From Candidatus Pantoea gossypiicola (GTDB lineage Bacteria > Pseudomonadota > Gammaproteobacteria > Enterobacterales > Enterobacteriaceae), in NCBI RefSeq assembly GCF_008632075.1, contig NZ_VWVM01000010.1, forward strand, positions 103,071 through 167,070: a stretch of DNA of 64,000 nucleotides, written 5' to 3'. Positions 35,710 through 45,501 of the stretch are shown one piece after another. Position 1 is the stretch's first letter. Every line of letters starts with the position of its first letter. The notes beneath the pieces are model-generated. The model was not told the DNA's origin, searched no databases, and saw nothing but the letters and a program-made list of their open reading frames with translations. Both the position numbers and the translations under genes were made by a program.

Positions 35710-36907
35710 ATCCTGCCTGACGGATGCGGGCAATCAGCGCATCCACATCTTCTACGTGATCGGCGGCCAGAATCAGCGTGCGTCCCAGGTTAATCGCATT
35801 ACGAATACAGTCGGTACGCATCGCCGGATCGGCAATCTGCTTCATATCCGCCACGTGAGACATCCCCACCGTGCGGCGAATCAGTTCCGTGCCGCAGTAA
35901 CCGATAGTATCGGCCCACACTTTACGCACAAACGCTTGCGAATAGCCTGGATAAGCCAGCGCCTCATCGCGGGTTTTCTCAGCTGCCAGCGCCAGGAAGC
36001 CTGACGCAAAGGTCGTCCAGAGAGAGTGAACATCGCTAAGGCGCTGCTCGCGTGCATCGGCCGCCTCACGCGGAGGCAGCAGCCCCGGCAGCGCGCAGTA
36101 GTTAATCAGCAGGTTGCCAATCGCCGTTCCGACATCAAAACCAATCGGGCCAAAGTAACCGAACTCCGCATCAATTGCCTTCAGGCTGCCGTCAGCCACG
36201 AAAATCGAGCCGCTATGAATATCGCCATGCAGCAGCGCTTCGGCATGCGCAAAAAAGCGATGCTTCAGCCCGCCGACGGCAATGCGCAGCGCATCATCAT
36301 CGCGCAGGCTGGCGACCAGCGGTTCAAGCGCATCAGGGTAGCTGTTACGCTCATGATCGGTGTAGGGATCGTTGAAGAAAAGATCTTCGGTGATTTCACA
36401 CATTTCCGGATTAATGAAACGCGCCACTTCCGCTTTTTTCTGATGCGGATGCAGAACGAAATCGGAGGTATGAAACAGGGTCTGTGCGAGGTAGTCGCCT
36501 AACTGCTGCGCCGCTTGCGGGTAATACACACCTTTCACCAGCTCGCCGCGCCAGATGCGATGGCTGGAGAGATCTTCCATCACCATCACCGCCAGCTCCG
36601 CATCATAATGGGTGATCTTCACCGTATGCTGCGGACAATATTTGTAGTGCTCGACCAGGGTCTGCGCTTCCAGCCGAGCCCGATCCAGTGTCAGCGGCCA
36701 GGACTCCCCCACGCAACGCACATAGGGCAGTGCCTGCTTGACAATAACGCGACTGTTGCCCTGATCGTCATAAATCTTAAACACCAGGTTAAGGTTGCCA
36801 TCACCAATCTCTTCTGCGCTGCAGAGCGCGGCAGGATTGTCCACGCCGCCAAATTGTCGGGCATAGTCCACAGCATCAGCAGCAGTAAAGGTACGGTATT
36901 GCGACAT
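35708..36907 (-). CDS. mtnK: S-methyl-5-thioribose kinase (MtnK)
   Basis: Phosphorylates methylthioribose at C1, feeding the methionine salvage pathway. 399 residues, protein-kinase-like fold: [14 protein letters not shown] (glycine loop, about 32-45), [11 protein letters not shown] (ATP lysine), [14 protein letters not shown] (catalytic loop, about 227-240) and [16 protein letters not shown] (metal-binding DXE, about 247-262). It diverges from mtnA, which uses its product; a MetJ operator lies between them. Confidence 0.96.
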   Translation of the reverse strand: MSQYRTFTAADAVDYARQFGGVDNPAALCSAEEIGDGNLNLVFKIYDDQGNSRVIVKQALPYVRCVGESWPLTLDRARLEAQTLVEHYKYCPQHTVKITHYDAELAVMVMEDLSSHRIWRGELVKGVYYPQAAQQLGDYLAQTLFHTSDFVLHPHQKKAEVARFINPEMCEITEDLFFNDPYTDHERNSYPDALEPLVASLRDDDALRIAVGGLKHRFFAHAEALLHGDIHSGSIFVADGSLKAIDAEFGYFGPIGFDVGTAIGNLLINYCALPGLLPPREAADAREQRLSDVHSLWTTFASGFLALAAEKTRDEALAYPGYSQAFVRKVWADTIGYCGTELIRRTVGMSHVADMKQIADPAMRTDCIRNAINLGRTLILAADHVEDVDALIARIRQAG

Positions 36908-36950
36908 TGCCTGTTCCTCATCATTCGAAGGGGGTCACTCAGGTGTAATA

Positions 36951-36974
36951 AGCCGTTCAGACGTCTATACATCC
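36951..36974. promoter_or_regulatory. MetJ operator between mtnK and mtnA
   Basis: Three adjoining octamers AGCCGTTC, AGACGTCT, ATACATCC match the MetJ box AGACGTCT at 5, 8 and 5 bases. MetJ with S-adenosylmethionine would repress both divergent genes when methionine is plentiful. Confidence 0.75.
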
Positions 36975-37028
36975 GTCCAGCATGTTGGCACAATACGCAT
37001 CATTAACGCAACATGGATTTCACCCACA

Positions 37029-38051
37029 ATGCAGACACTTCAAACCACCAGTTTACAGGTTCGTGACAATCAGCTCTGGATTCTGGATCAGCAGGCGCTG
37101 CCGCAGCAGAAGAACTGGCTGCCCGCACACAGCGTGCCTCAGCTGATTGAACATATCCACGCGCTGCGGGTGCGCGGTGCGCCGCTGATCGGTCTCTCCG
37201 CCTCACTGCTGCTGGCGCTGCTGGCTGAACAGGGACTGACGCGCGCTGAACTGGCGCAGGCGCTGGAGACCCTGCGTGCCGCCCGTCCTACTGCGGTCAA
37301 TCTGATGAACAACCTGGATCGGATGAAAGTGGCGCTGGCACAGCCAGGCTTTGCCCCCGCGCTGGTTGAAGAAGCCTGGCGGCTGGTGCAGGAGGATAAG
37401 CAACTGTGTGATGCCATTGCTGACGCAGGCTGCACGCTGGTGAAAGCCAACAGTCAGTTGCTGACCCACTGCAATACCGGCGGGCTGGCCACCGCTGGCG
37501 TCGGCACCGCGCTGGGTGTTATTGCCCGCGCCCATCAGCAGGGGCTGGTTAAGAATGTCTGGGTGGATGAAACCCGCCCGCTGTTACAGGGTGGCCGGTT
37601 AACCGCCTGGGAGCTGGGCGAACTGGCGGTTCCTTACACGCTGATCACCGATTCCATGGCCGCCAGCCTGATGGCCCGTGGCGAGGTGGATGCGGTGTGG
37701 GTCGGCGCTGACCGCATTGCCGCCAACGGCGATGTTGCCAATAAGATTGGCACCTACAGCCTGGCGGTGCTGGCCCATTATCATCAGCTTCCGTTTTACG
37801 TGGCCGCCCCGCATACCACGCTGGATCGCAGCTGTCCTGACGGCGCAGCGATTCCCATTGAGCAGCGCGCCGCCAGCGAAGTGACGGGTGTGGCCGGCAG
37901 TTTTGGCAACGTGCAGTGGGCACCCGAAGCGGCGAAGGTTTATAACCCGGCGTTCGATGTCACGCCCGCCGCCCTGATCAGCGGCTGGGTTCTGGACACC
38001 GGCGTGGTCATGCCTGACCAGGTACAGAACGGCATCTTCCAGCCGCAGTAA
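37029..38051 (+). CDS. mtnA: S-methyl-5-thioribose-1-phosphate isomerase (MtnA)
   Basis: Converts methylthioribose-1-phosphate to methylthioribulose-1-phosphate. 340 residues of the eIF2B-like family: [12 protein letters not shown] (phosphate loop, about 48-59), [19 protein letters not shown] (catalytic Cys, about 145-163), [18 protein letters not shown], and [21 protein letters not shown] (catalytic Asp, about 220-240). ATG at 37029; no strong Shine-Dalgarno is seen, which is unusual among its neighbours. Confidence 0.96.
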   Translation: MQTLQTTSLQVRDNQLWILDQQALPQQKNWLPAHSVPQLIEHIHALRVRGAPLIGLSASLLLALLAEQGLTRAELAQALETLRAARPTAVNLMNNLDRMKVALAQPGFAPALVEEAWRLVQEDKQLCDAIADAGCTLVKANSQLLTHCNTGGLATAGVGTALGVIARAHQQGLVKNVWVDETRPLLQGGRLTAWELGELAVPYTLITDSMAASLMARGEVDAVWVGADRIAANGDVANKIGTYSLAVLAHYHQLPFYVAAPHTTLDRSCPDGAAIPIEQRAASEVTGVAGSFGNVQWAPEAAKVYNPAFDVTPAALISGWVLDTGVVMPDQVQNGIFQPQ

Positions 38052-38105
38052 CGGTCTGCGAGGCGTCTGCCATAGCGGTAAATGCCTCGCACATCGGCTG
38101 ACCGA

Positions 38106-38648
38106 TTACGCCAGACGCGGATAGGCATCCGCGATCTTGTCGCCGGTGAAATTCGCCACCCAGCCTTCCTGATTATCGAAAATGCGGATCGCCGTGAAGT
38201 GCGGTGACGATCCCATATCAAACCAGTGCGGCGTGCCCGCGGGCACCGAGATCAGATCATTTTTTTCGCACAGGATCTGCAGGATCTCGCCATCCAGATG
38301 CAGACAGAACAGCCCGGCACCCTCGACAAAGAAACGCACCTCATCTTCGCCGTGCGTATGCTCATTGAGAAACTTCTCACGCAGCACGGTTTTCTGCGGA
38401 TTGTCGGCACGCATGCTGATTACGTCCCAGCTCTGATAGCCCTTCTCCGCCACCAGGCGATCGATCGCATGCTGGTAGGCGTTGATCACCGTTTCCGGAT
38501 CCGGGTTTTCACCCAAATCGCGATCGGCCTCCCAGCGCTCAAAACGGACACCTCTGGCGTTCAGGCGGTCACGAATCGCTTCTGCGTCGGTGCTGTGCCA
38601 CACCGGCTGGCTGGCTTCGCGGTCGGTAAAAATCGTCAGTGCGCTCAT
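38106..38648 (-). CDS. mtnD: Acireductone dioxygenase (MtnD)
   Basis: 180 residues, cupin fold. Metal ligands are at the positions known from Klebsiella ARD: His97, His99 and Glu103 in [13 protein letters not shown], and His141 in [10 protein letters not shown]. With iron the enzyme makes the methionine keto-precursor and formate; with nickel it makes methylthiopropionate, formate and carbon monoxide. It is the last gene of mtnBCD, beginning one base after the mtnC stop. Confidence 0.97.
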   Translation of the reverse strand: MSALTIFTDREASQPVWHSTDAEAIRDRLNARGVRFERWEADRDLGENPDPETVINAYQHAIDRLVAEKGYQSWDVISMRADNPQKTVLREKFLNEHTHGEDEVRFFVEGAGLFCLHLDGEILQILCEKNDLISVPAGTPHWFDMGSSPHFTAIRIFDNQEGWVANFTGDKIADAYPRLA

Positions 38649-38649
38649 G

Positions 38650-39333
38650 CTAAATCGACTCCGGGTTAATCTGGAAAAAATCCGTCACCTGACGATGGCG
38701 GCTCTCGCTGTCCGCCTCGCCACGCAGTAATTGCAACGTCTGCCAGCCCGCTTCTGCGGCGGCATCCAGCTCCTGATGAATATCGGAAAGAAACAGCAGC
38801 TGTTCCGCTGGCTGGCCAATTTCAGCGGCGATAGTGCGATAAGCCGCGACTTCGCGTTTGGCACCAACGTGGGTATCAAAATAGCCGCTGAACAGGCCAG
38901 TAATATCACCTTCATCGCTGTAGCCAAATAACAATTTCTGCGCCGCAACCGAGCCGGAGGAATATACATAGAGTTCAATGCCCTGCGCCTTCCAGCGGGT
39001 CAGCGCAGGCAGGACATCGGGATAGAGATGGCCGGTAAAATTGCCGTTCACGTAGCCATCGCGCCAGATCATCCCCTGCAGCGCTTTCAGGCCGGTGGAT
39101 TTGCGATCCTGGTCCATAAAGCCCAATAGAATATCTGTCACCCCGGCAAGATCGGCCTGCGGCTGACCGGCCTCTTCACGCACCGACTGCAGCGCCGCCG
39201 CCACATCGGGCTGCTGCGCATTGTCACGCACGAAGTCCGGCAAGTGCTGGCGGGCATAGGGAAACAGGATGTTATGTACAAAGCGAATATCGCTGGTAGT
39301 GCCTTCGATATCAGTAACAATGGCGCGAATCAT
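38650..39333 (-). CDS. mtnC: Enolase-phosphatase E1 (MtnC)
   Basis: A bifunctional HAD enzyme that enolises and then dephosphorylates diketomethylthiopentyl phosphate to acireductone. 227 residues: nucleophile motif [11 protein letters not shown] (about 6-16), Ser motif [17 protein letters not shown] (about 114-130), Lys in [11 protein letters not shown] and the late acidic motif [14 protein letters not shown]. The start overlaps the mtnB stop (ATGA). Confidence 0.95.
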   Translation of the reverse strand: MIRAIVTDIEGTTSDIRFVHNILFPYARQHLPDFVRDNAQQPDVAAALQSVREEAGQPQADLAGVTDILLGFMDQDRKSTGLKALQGMIWRDGYVNGNFTGHLYPDVLPALTRWKAQGIELYVYSSGSVAAQKLLFGYSDEGDITGLFSGYFDTHVGAKREVAAYRTIAAEIGQPAEQLLFLSDIHQELDAAAEAGWQTLQLLRGEADSESRHRQVTDFFQINPESI

Positions 39334-39944
39334 GCTTTCTCCAGCAGGCGACGTTGACGTTCACATTCGAATAAAAATTCCAGACCTTCCAGATGACGGC
39401 GGGCTTCGCTGACATCCCGGCCCCAGCAGGTTAAGCCGTGGCCGCGCAGCAGAAAGCCGTAACGCAGCGGAAAGCGGCCGGCGTAATCTTCAATTTCTGA
39501 CGCCAGGGCCGCAATGTCCTGGCTGTTGTCGAACACGGGGATCGCCAGCGTATCGAGATGGGTGTGCTGGCCGCTCAACGATTTTTGCATCTCATAGCCG
39601 TGCAGCAGCAGCGCCGCGCCCTGCTCCACCCGCGACAGCACGGTGGAATTCACCGTGTGGGTGTGCAGCACCGCGCCCGCCTCCGGAAAGAGGCGATAGA
39701 TCATCGTGTGGAGTCCGGTTTCTGCCGATGGCTTACGGCCTGAGAGCGACTGGCTGGTGGCGATATCGACCTCAATAAAGTCATCCCGCGTCAGCGTGCC
39801 TTTATCTTTGCCCGATTCACTCAGCAGGCAGACATGTTCATCGCGGCGCACGGACATGTTCCCGCCGGTGGCGGGTGCCCAGCCTTTTGCCCCAATCCAG
39901 TGACAGGCGGCGACCAGCTGATCTAACGGAAGACTCTGCGACAT
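39330..39944 (-). CDS. mtnB: Methylthioribulose-1-phosphate dehydratase (MtnB)
   Basis: A zinc-dependent class II aldolase-like protein of 204 residues. Zinc ligands sit in [15 protein letters not shown] (HxH, about 94-96) and [13 protein letters not shown] (third His); [12 protein letters not shown] is the phosphate-binding segment. Start 39944, with AGGAACC upstream, agrees with the family; a longer frame would run into the repeat region. First gene of the mtnBCD operon, divergent from mtnE across a MetJ operator. Confidence 0.94.
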   Translation of the reverse strand: MSQSLPLDQLVAACHWIGAKGWAPATGGNMSVRRDEHVCLLSESGKDKGTLTRDDFIEVDIATSQSLSGRKPSAETGLHTMIYRLFPEAGAVLHTHTVNSTVLSRVEQGAALLLHGYEMQKSLSGQHTHLDTLAIPVFDNSQDIAALASEIEDYAGRFPLRYGFLLRGHGLTCWGRDVSEARRHLEGLEFLFECERQRRLLEKA

Positions 39945-40060
39945 AAAGGTTCCTTGCGGTGAAATGAGATTCCGGGTAAGTACGCGTAGCCAACGCGCGG
40001 AGCATGACGCATGTAACTGCGAAATGATCCGCATCTCAGCAAGGCGGCAAGAGCGCGCAT

Positions 40061-40092
40061 CCCCGGGAGCTTACATGAGTAAGTGACCGGGG
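40061..40092. repeat. Nested hairpin repeat between mtnB and mtnE
   Basis: CCCCGG (40061) pairs with CCGGGG (ending 40092), enclosing a second stem CTTAC/GTAAG around ATGA. It is followed by GCGGCCAACGCAGAAGAG and GGAGCATGACGCA; a similar GTAGCCAACGCGCGGAGCAT string occurs at about 39987. It resembles dispersed intergenic repeats remembered from other enterobacteria. Confidence 0.55.
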
Positions 40093-40139
40093 TAAGCAAA
40101 CGCGGCCAACGCAGAAGAGATGTGGAGCATGACGCATTT

Positions 40140-40155
40140 AGCCGTCTAAGCGTCT
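40140..40155. promoter_or_regulatory. MetJ operator between mtnB and mtnE
   Basis: Adjoining octamers AGCCGTCT and AAGCGTCT match the MetJ box at 7 and 6 of 8 bases. They end four bases before the -35 box of the mtnE promoter, so binding would block it. Confidence 0.7.
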
Positions 40156-40158
40156 TGA

Positions 40159-40187
40159 TTGCCAAATACTACCATCCTGTTTATAGT
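40159..40187 (+). promoter_or_regulatory. Sigma-70 promoter of mtnE
   Basis: TTGCCA (40159-40164), exactly 17 bases, then TATAGT (40182-40187): five of six and five of six matches at optimal spacing. Confidence 0.7.
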
Positions 40188-40240
40188 GGCACAAACACCG
40201 GGTGACACCGCATCAATCTTCGCGCTTAAGGCCTGACACC

Positions 40241-41401
40241 ATGACGCAGCACAACCTCATCCCCGAGAGTAAACTTCCTTTGCTCGGCACCACCATTTTC
40301 AGCCAGATGAGTGCGCTGGCGCAGCAGCACAACGCCATCAATCTCTCCCAGGGCTTTCCCGATTTCAGCGGGCCGGACTATCTGCAGCAGCGACTGGCGT
40401 ATCACGTCAGCCAGGGCGCGAACCAGTATGCGCCGATGACCGGTGCGCTGCCGTTGCGTGAGGCAATTGCAGAGAAAACCGCGCGGCTTTATGACTATCG
40501 TCCTGATGTGGAAACGGAAATTACGGTGACGGCGGGCGCGACCGAAGCGCTCTATGCGGCGATTACCGCGCTGGTGCGGCCGGGCGATGAGGTGATCTGC
40601 TTTGATCCCAGCTACGACAGCTATGCCCCTGCGGTCACGCTCTCGGGCGGCGTGATGAAACGCATTACACTGCAGCCGCCTGCCTTCCGGGTGGACTGGC
40701 AGGCATTTGCTGAACTGCTGAGTGACAAGACCCGGCTGGTGATCCTGAATACGCCGCACAATCCTTCGGCCACCGTCTGGCAGCAGCAGGATTTCGCCGC
40801 GCTGTGGCAGGCAATTGCTGCGCGGCCGGTCTACGTGCTGAGCGACGAAGTGTATGAGCACATCTGCTTCGATGAGGCGGGCCACGCCAGCGTGCTGGCC
40901 CATCCTGAACTGCGCCAGCGTGCCATTGCGGTGTCGTCGTTTGGCAAAACCTTTCACATGACCGGCTGGAAAGTGGGCTATTGCATTGCCCCTGCGGCGA
41001 TCAGCGCTGAACTGCGCAAAGTGCATCAGTACCTGACCTTCTCGGTCAATACTCCGGCGCAGCTGGCGATCGCCGATATGCTGCGTGAGCATCCGGAACA
41101 CTATCTTGAGCTGCCAGCCTTCTATCGCGATCGCCGCGATCGGCTGGCAACGGCGCTGAGCAACAGCCGCTTTAAGGTGCTTCCCTGCGAAGGCACCTAC
41201 TTTTTGCTGGTCGATTACAGCGCCCTCTCCGATCTGGATGATGTCAGTTTCTGCCAGTGGCTGACCCGCGAAGTGGGCGTCGCCGCGATTCCCCTGTCGG
41301 TGTTCTGCGCCGATGCTTTCCCCTATAAACTGATTCGCCTCTGTTTTGCCAAACAACCGGCGACATTAGATACCGCCGCGGAGCGCTTATGTCAGCTTTG
41401 A
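40241..41401 (+). CDS. mtnE: Methionine aminotransferase, last step of methionine salvage (MtnE/YbdL)
   Basis: A PLP enzyme of fold type I that aminates 2-oxo-4-methylthiobutanoate to methionine, with glutamine as a usual donor. 386 residues, equal to E. coli YbdL. The PLP lysine lies in SSFGKTFHMTGWKVGY (about residue 240); the upstream NTPHNPSATVW (Asn and Pro) and YVLSDEVYEHICFD (Asp) motifs position the cofactor, and RLCFAK carries the substrate Arg. It overlaps the omega-amidase gene by 13 bases, which fits removal of the alpha-keto amide formed from glutamine. Confidence 0.93.
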   Translation: MTQHNLIPESKLPLLGTTIFSQMSALAQQHNAINLSQGFPDFSGPDYLQQRLAYHVSQGANQYAPMTGALPLREAIAEKTARLYDYRPDVETEITVTAGATEALYAAITALVRPGDEVICFDPSYDSYAPAVTLSGGVMKRITLQPPAFRVDWQAFAELLSDKTRLVILNTPHNPSATVWQQQDFAALWQAIAARPVYVLSDEVYEHICFDEAGHASVLAHPELRQRAIAVSSFGKTFHMTGWKVGYCIAPAAISAELRKVHQYLTFSVNTPAQLAIADMLREHPEHYLELPAFYRDRRDRLATALSNSRFKVLPCEGTYFLLVDYSALSDLDDVSFCQWLTREVGVAAIPLSVFCADAFPYKLIRLCFAKQPATLDTAAERLCQL

Positions 41402-42156
41402 GAATCACGCTACTGCAGGAGACGCTGAGCTGGATGGATGGCGAAGCCAATCTGCGCCATTTTGATGCGCAGCTGGCCGGACTCACCGGACGCGATCTGA
41501 TTGTCCTGCCAGAGATGTTTACCACTGGCTTTGCAATGGAAGCAGCGAAAAGCTCGCTGCCAGAGTCGCAGGTGATTGAGTGGCTGCATCACCATGCCCG
41601 TCGTTTGGATGCCCTGGTCGGCGGCAGCGCGGCGATACAGACAGAACACGGTGCGGTAAACCGCTTCCTGCTGGTCGAGCCGGACGGCACGCTGCATCAG
41701 TATGATAAGCGTCACCTGTTCCGCATGGCAGATGAGCATCATCACTATCTGCCCGGTGAGCAGCGTCAGGTCTTTGAGTGGCGCGGCTGGCGCATTCTGC
41801 CGCAAATCTGTTACGACCTGCGCTTCCCGGTTTTCTCGCGCAACCGCAACGATTACGATCTGGCGCTCTATGTCGCCAACTGGCCAGCGCCGCGCGCGCT
41901 GCACTGGCAGGCGCTGCTGTTAGCGCGGGCGATTGAAAATCAGGCTTATGTGGCAGGCTGTAACCGCGTGGGCAGTGACGGCAATCAGCATCACTACAGC
42001 GGCGACAGCCAGATTGTTTCGCCGCAGGGCGAGATCCTCAGCGCGGCCGAGCCGCATCAGCGCGCCCGGCTGGATGCCGAGCTGTCGCTGGAGGCGCTTC
42101 ACGCTTACCGCAAACGCTTCCCCGCCTGGCAGGATGCGGATCGCTTTTCGCTGTAA
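41389..42156 (+). CDS. yafV: Omega-amidase (YafV), nitrilase superfamily
   Basis: 255 residues with the nitrilase catalytic triad Glu42 (VLPEMFTTGF), Lys107 (YDKRHLF) and Cys141 (QICYDLRFP). The family hydrolyses alpha-ketoglutaramate and alpha-ketosuccinamate, by-products when glutamine or asparagine serves as amino donor. Overlap with mtnE by 13 bases makes joint action in methionine salvage likely. E. coli yafV lies elsewhere, near fadE and yafJ. Confidence 0.93.
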   Translation: MSALRITLLQETLSWMDGEANLRHFDAQLAGLTGRDLIVLPEMFTTGFAMEAAKSSLPESQVIEWLHHHARRLDALVGGSAAIQTEHGAVNRFLLVEPDGTLHQYDKRHLFRMADEHHHYLPGEQRQVFEWRGWRILPQICYDLRFPVFSRNRNDYDLALYVANWPAPRALHWQALLLARAIENQAYVAGCNRVGSDGNQHHYSGDSQIVSPQGEILSAAEPHQRARLDAELSLEALHAYRKRFPAWQDADRFSL

Positions 42157-42165
42157 ACGGCAGGC

Positions 42166-42501
42166 TCAACTGCCGCGATAGGTTGACCACGACCAGGGTG
42201 AAATCAGAAACGGCAGATGGAAGTGGCTGCCCGCCTCGGCAATCATAAAATCGATCTGTGCGCTGACGTAGAGCGCATCCCGACCGGCGGCAGCAAAATA
42301 GTCGCCGATTTCAGCAGTCAGGCGGTAGTGCCCCGGCGTCAGCGGCTCCGGCGTCAGATCTTTCAGACGTCCGTCACTGTCCGTTTCACCCTGTGAAATC
42401 GGAAACCAGCCTTCAGGGCTGTTCTGCTCCAGTGAAATTGCCACACCGCTGGCCGGTTTACCCAGCGCCGTGTCGAGAATATGGGTGGTCACGGTACTCA
42501 T
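42166..42501 (-). CDS. hpxT: 5-Hydroxyisourate hydrolase
   Basis: A transthyretin-related enzyme, 111 residues, that opens hydroxyisourate to OHCU. The signature ends are intact: TTHILDTALGKPA near the N-terminus (catalytic His) and the terminal tetrapeptide YRGS. HFHLPFLISPWSWSTY holds a further active-site His. The start overlaps the stop of the decarboxylase gene (ATGA). No signal peptide, so cytoplasmic. Confidence 0.95.
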   Translation of the reverse strand: MSTVTTHILDTALGKPASGVAISLEQNSPEGWFPISQGETDSDGRLKDLTPEPLTPGHYRLTAEIGDYFAAAGRDALYVSAQIDFMIAEAGSHFHLPFLISPWSWSTYRGS

Positions 42502-42992
42502 TGCATCGTCTCCTTAAGGCGTAACAGGGTAATTTCACGCAGCTGATCCAGCGCTTCCTGCTGCTCGGCACTATCGTCATTCTGCAACCGACGCTGCAAC
42601 TCTGCCAGCATCTGCTCGCCGCTGCGCCCTTTGGCGCGTATCAGAAACACCCGGCCAAAACGCGCTTCATACGCCTGATTGCCCTGCTGCATCGCCTGTT
42701 GCAGAGCGTGATCGGCCTGCTGCATCGCGGACTGTTCGCCGCGCGACAACGCAGACTCTTTATCCGCGCCCTTCGCGCGTTCACCGATGCGCGGATGCGC
42801 CGACAGTGCGGCCGCCAGTTCAGACTGCTGCCACTGACGCGCCAGCGCATCGGCAGTGGCCAGTAGCGCCTCGGTGCTGGCAAAAGGCCGGGCCGCCACC
42901 AGCGCCTGCTGCCAGGGCGGGATCGCCACACAGTGCCGGATGGCCGCCTGCGCTTCGTCAGCGGTAAGCTGATTAAATGTGGCTAATTCCAT
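42498..42992 (-). CDS. hpxQ: OHCU decarboxylase (UraD type)
   Basis: Decarboxylates 2-oxo-4-hydroxy-4-carboxy-5-ureidoimidazoline to (S)-allantoin. 164 residues, all helical. The catalytic-His segment is SAHPRIGERAKG (about 64-75), with IPPW near residue 24 and EARFGRVFLIRAKGRS near 108 completing the active site. It sits two bases after hpxK and overlaps hpxT. Confidence 0.93.
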   Translation of the reverse strand: MELATFNQLTADEAQAAIRHCVAIPPWQQALVAARPFASTEALLATADALARQWQQSELAAALSAHPRIGERAKGADKESALSRGEQSAMQQADHALQQAMQQGNQAYEARFGRVFLIRAKGRSGEQMLAELQRRLQNDDSAEQQEALDQLREITLLRLKETMQ

Positions 42993-42994
42993 GT

Positions 42995-44248
42995 TCAGCT
43001 CCGTCCGGCAATCAGCGAGACCGCCTGCAAATAGGCCTGCAGCGCAGGTGCCACATCTTCCACCGCTACAGACTCCGCCGGATGGTGGCTGATGCCGCGA
43101 TGGTTACGCACAAATAGCATGCCTACCGGCCAGCGCTCAGCGATGGCGATAGCGTCGTGTCCGGCACCGCTCGGCAGCGACAGGCTGCGACCCTGCACCG
43201 TTTCCACCGCATGGCTCAGCGCCTGTTGCAGCGCAGAGTCACAGGCAGTGGCACCGATGCGATAATATTCGTTAGACTCGAAGCGAAGTCCACGGCGAAG
43301 CGCAATCGCCTCTGCCTGGGTTAACAGGCTGGAGAGCAGCGTCTCCAGCGGCGTGTCCAGCGGACCACGCACGTCCAGCGACAGCGACAGCTCGCCGGGG
43401 ATGACATTCACCGCACCCGGCGCACAGTTAATCGTGCCGACGGTGGCGACCAGCTGCGGGTCCTGCTCACGGGTGGTCTGCTCAATAAATACCATCCACT
43501 CGGCCGCCGCCGCCAGCGCATCTTTACGATGGGTCATCGGCACGGTGCCCGCATGGCCCGCTTCACCACTGAAACGGCAGTTGAGGCGGCGCGCACCGTT
43601 AATCGCCGTCACTACGCCCAGCGCCAGATCTTCCTGCTCCAGGCAGGGACCCTGCTCAATGTGCAGCTCAAGATACCCGACGATATCTTCAACCCGCCGT
43701 GCAGCCGCCTGGACATGATTGCTGTCGAGACCCACATCCGCCATCGCCTGCGCCACGGTGATACCGTTGCCGTCAGGATGGGTCACCCAGCTTTGCGGCC
43801 AGCTGCCGGTAATACCCCGACTGCCGAGCAGCGTAATGCCAAAACGGGTACCCTCTTCGTCGCCGAAGCCAATCACCTCAATCGCCAGCGGCAGGCGGCA
43901 CTGATGTTCGTTAAGCCACTGCACGGTTTCAATGGCGCTGAGCACGCCCAGCATCCCATCATAGCGCCCGGCGTTGCGCACCGTGTCGAGATGCGAGCCG
44001 AGCAGCAACGCAGGCGCACCCGCTTCTGCTGCCTCGTAGCGCCCACAGATATTGCCGACCGCATCCTGCCACACCTGCATTCCTGCCGCCTGCATCCACT
44101 CACCAACGCAGGCGTTAGCGCGCAGATGTTCTGGCGAGAGGTAGACGCGGGTCAGCCCCTCAGCCGTTTCGCTGATCGCGGCCAGCGTATCGCAGCGCGC
44201 CATCACGCGCTGTGCCGCGACCTGGGCTTCGCTGGCGCTCATCATCAT
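42995..44248 (-). CDS. hpxK: Allantoate amidohydrolase
   Basis: Hydrolyses allantoate to ureidoglycine, ammonia and carbon dioxide. 417 residues of the M20 peptidase family: GSHLDTVRNAGRYDGMLGVL (metal ligands His and Asp), IGFGDEEGTRFG (Glu ligands), YLELHIEQGPCLE, and C-terminal SGAGHDAIAIA. Three successive ATGs overlap the hpxJ stop; 44248 gives an ATGA junction and the longest product. Coupled to the aminotransferase that consumes its unstable product. Confidence 0.93.
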   Translation of the reverse strand: MMMSASEAQVAAQRVMARCDTLAAISETAEGLTRVYLSPEHLRANACVGEWMQAAGMQVWQDAVGNICGRYEAAEAGAPALLLGSHLDTVRNAGRYDGMLGVLSAIETVQWLNEHQCRLPLAIEVIGFGDEEGTRFGITLLGSRGITGSWPQSWVTHPDGNGITVAQAMADVGLDSNHVQAAARRVEDIVGYLELHIEQGPCLEQEDLALGVVTAINGARRLNCRFSGEAGHAGTVPMTHRKDALAAAAEWMVFIEQTTREQDPQLVATVGTINCAPGAVNVIPGELSLSLDVRGPLDTPLETLLSSLLTQAEAIALRRGLRFESNEYYRIGATACDSALQQALSHAVETVQGRSLSLPSGAGHDAIAIAERWPVGMLFVRNHRGISHHPAESVAVEDVAPALQAYLQAVSLIAGRS

Positions 44249-45480
44249 GCGTGGCTCCCGTAGTGATCCCACGCGGCCTGCGCGGCGGCACCCTGCGGCG
44301 TGCGATAGCCAACGTAGGTCAGCACCGTTTCCAGCGCCGACAGGGTCTGCATCACGCAATCTTTACGCGCGTTGTAGCCCATGGTGCCGATGCGCCACAC
44401 CTTGCCATGCAGCGGACCAAACGAGGTGCCAATCTCAATGCCAAAATCTTCCAGCATCAGCTTGCGCACCTGATCGCCATTCACGCCTGTAGGTATCATC
44501 ACACCCAGCACGTTGTTCATTTTGTTTTTCAGGTCGCCGAAGGTCTCCAGCCCCATCCCCTGAATGCCTTTCAGCATCGCTTCACCGTGCAGCTTGTGAC
44601 GGGCGATGCCGTTATCCAGCCCCTCCTGCAGGATCAGACGGGCGCACTCGCGCGCGCCAAACAGCGCACTGGTCGCTTCGGTGTGATGGTTGAGCCGCTC
44701 CGGGCCCCAGTAATCCATGATCATGCCGAGGTCAAAATAGTTGGAGTAGATCATCTCCTCTTCGCCATCCTGATGCGCTTCGGTGCGGATCCCCTGCTCT
44801 ACGCATTTGCGTTTGCGGATCACGGCTTCCATCTCTGCGCTCAGGGTGACCGGAGATGTGCCCGATGGACCGCCCAGGCATTTCTGCATCCCCGCCGACA
44901 CGGCATCCAGGCCCCAGGCGTCCGTTTCCAGCGCGTTACCCGCCAGTGAGGCAGTCGCATCGGTGTAGAACAGCACGCCATACTGTTTGCAGATTGCGCC
45001 CAACTGCTCAAGCGGTTGCAGCATGGTGGTCGAGGTGTCGCCCTGCACGGTCAGCAGCAGGCGCGGTCGCACTTTTTTGATCGCATCTTCAATCTGGTCC
45101 GGGGTAAAGACTTCGCCCCATGGCACTTCAATGGTGTGAACGTCCGCACGACAGCGGCGGGCAATTTCGCACAGCAGATGACCGAAACGGCCAAATACCG
45201 GTACCAGCACTTTGTCGCCAGGGCGAATAGACGACAGCAGAATCGCTTCGATACCGGCACGTGACGTGCCATCGATCAGCAGCGTCCAGCGGTTTTCAGT
45301 GCGGAACACGCCGCGATAGAGCGCCATCACTTCGTTCATGTAGTGGGTCATCGCAGGATCGTACTGGCCCAGCAGCTGACTCGACATGGCGCGCAGCACG
45401 CGGGGATCGGCGTTGATCGGCCCCGGTCCCATCAGCAGACGCTGTGGCGGATTGAGTTGCGGGAATTGTGTTATATCCAT
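44245..45480 (-). CDS. hpxJ: Ureidoglycine-glyoxylate aminotransferase
   Basis: A PLP enzyme of about 411 residues, PucG/alanine-glyoxylate type. LLMGPGPINADPRVLRA is the family opening; the PLP-binding lysine lies in SAGMQKCLGGPSGTSP (about residue 200), and VQGDTSTTMLQPL and FYTDATASLAGN hold cofactor contacts. It transaminates ureidoglycine with glyoxylate to give oxalurate and glycine. Three ATGs in a row begin at 45486; 45480 is best spaced from AAGGAA. Confidence 0.92.
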   Translation of the reverse strand: MDITQFPQLNPPQRLLMGPGPINADPRVLRAMSSQLLGQYDPAMTHYMNEVMALYRGVFRTENRWTLLIDGTSRAGIEAILLSSIRPGDKVLVPVFGRFGHLLCEIARRCRADVHTIEVPWGEVFTPDQIEDAIKKVRPRLLLTVQGDTSTTMLQPLEQLGAICKQYGVLFYTDATASLAGNALETDAWGLDAVSAGMQKCLGGPSGTSPVTLSAEMEAVIRKRKCVEQGIRTEAHQDGEEEMIYSNYFDLGMIMDYWGPERLNHHTEATSALFGARECARLILQEGLDNGIARHKLHGEAMLKGIQGMGLETFGDLKNKMNNVLGVMIPTGVNGDQVRKLMLEDFGIEIGTSFGPLHGKVWRIGTMGYNARKDCVMQTLSALETVLTYVGYRTPQGAAAQAAWDHYGSHA

Positions 45481-45501
45481 CATCATTTCCTTTTCTAAAA
45501 C

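Noticed and set aside
40226..41356. A 376-codon frame antisense to mtnE
   Set aside because: Entirely within mtnE, rich in His, Arg and Gln as antisense frames usually are, and without an RBS.
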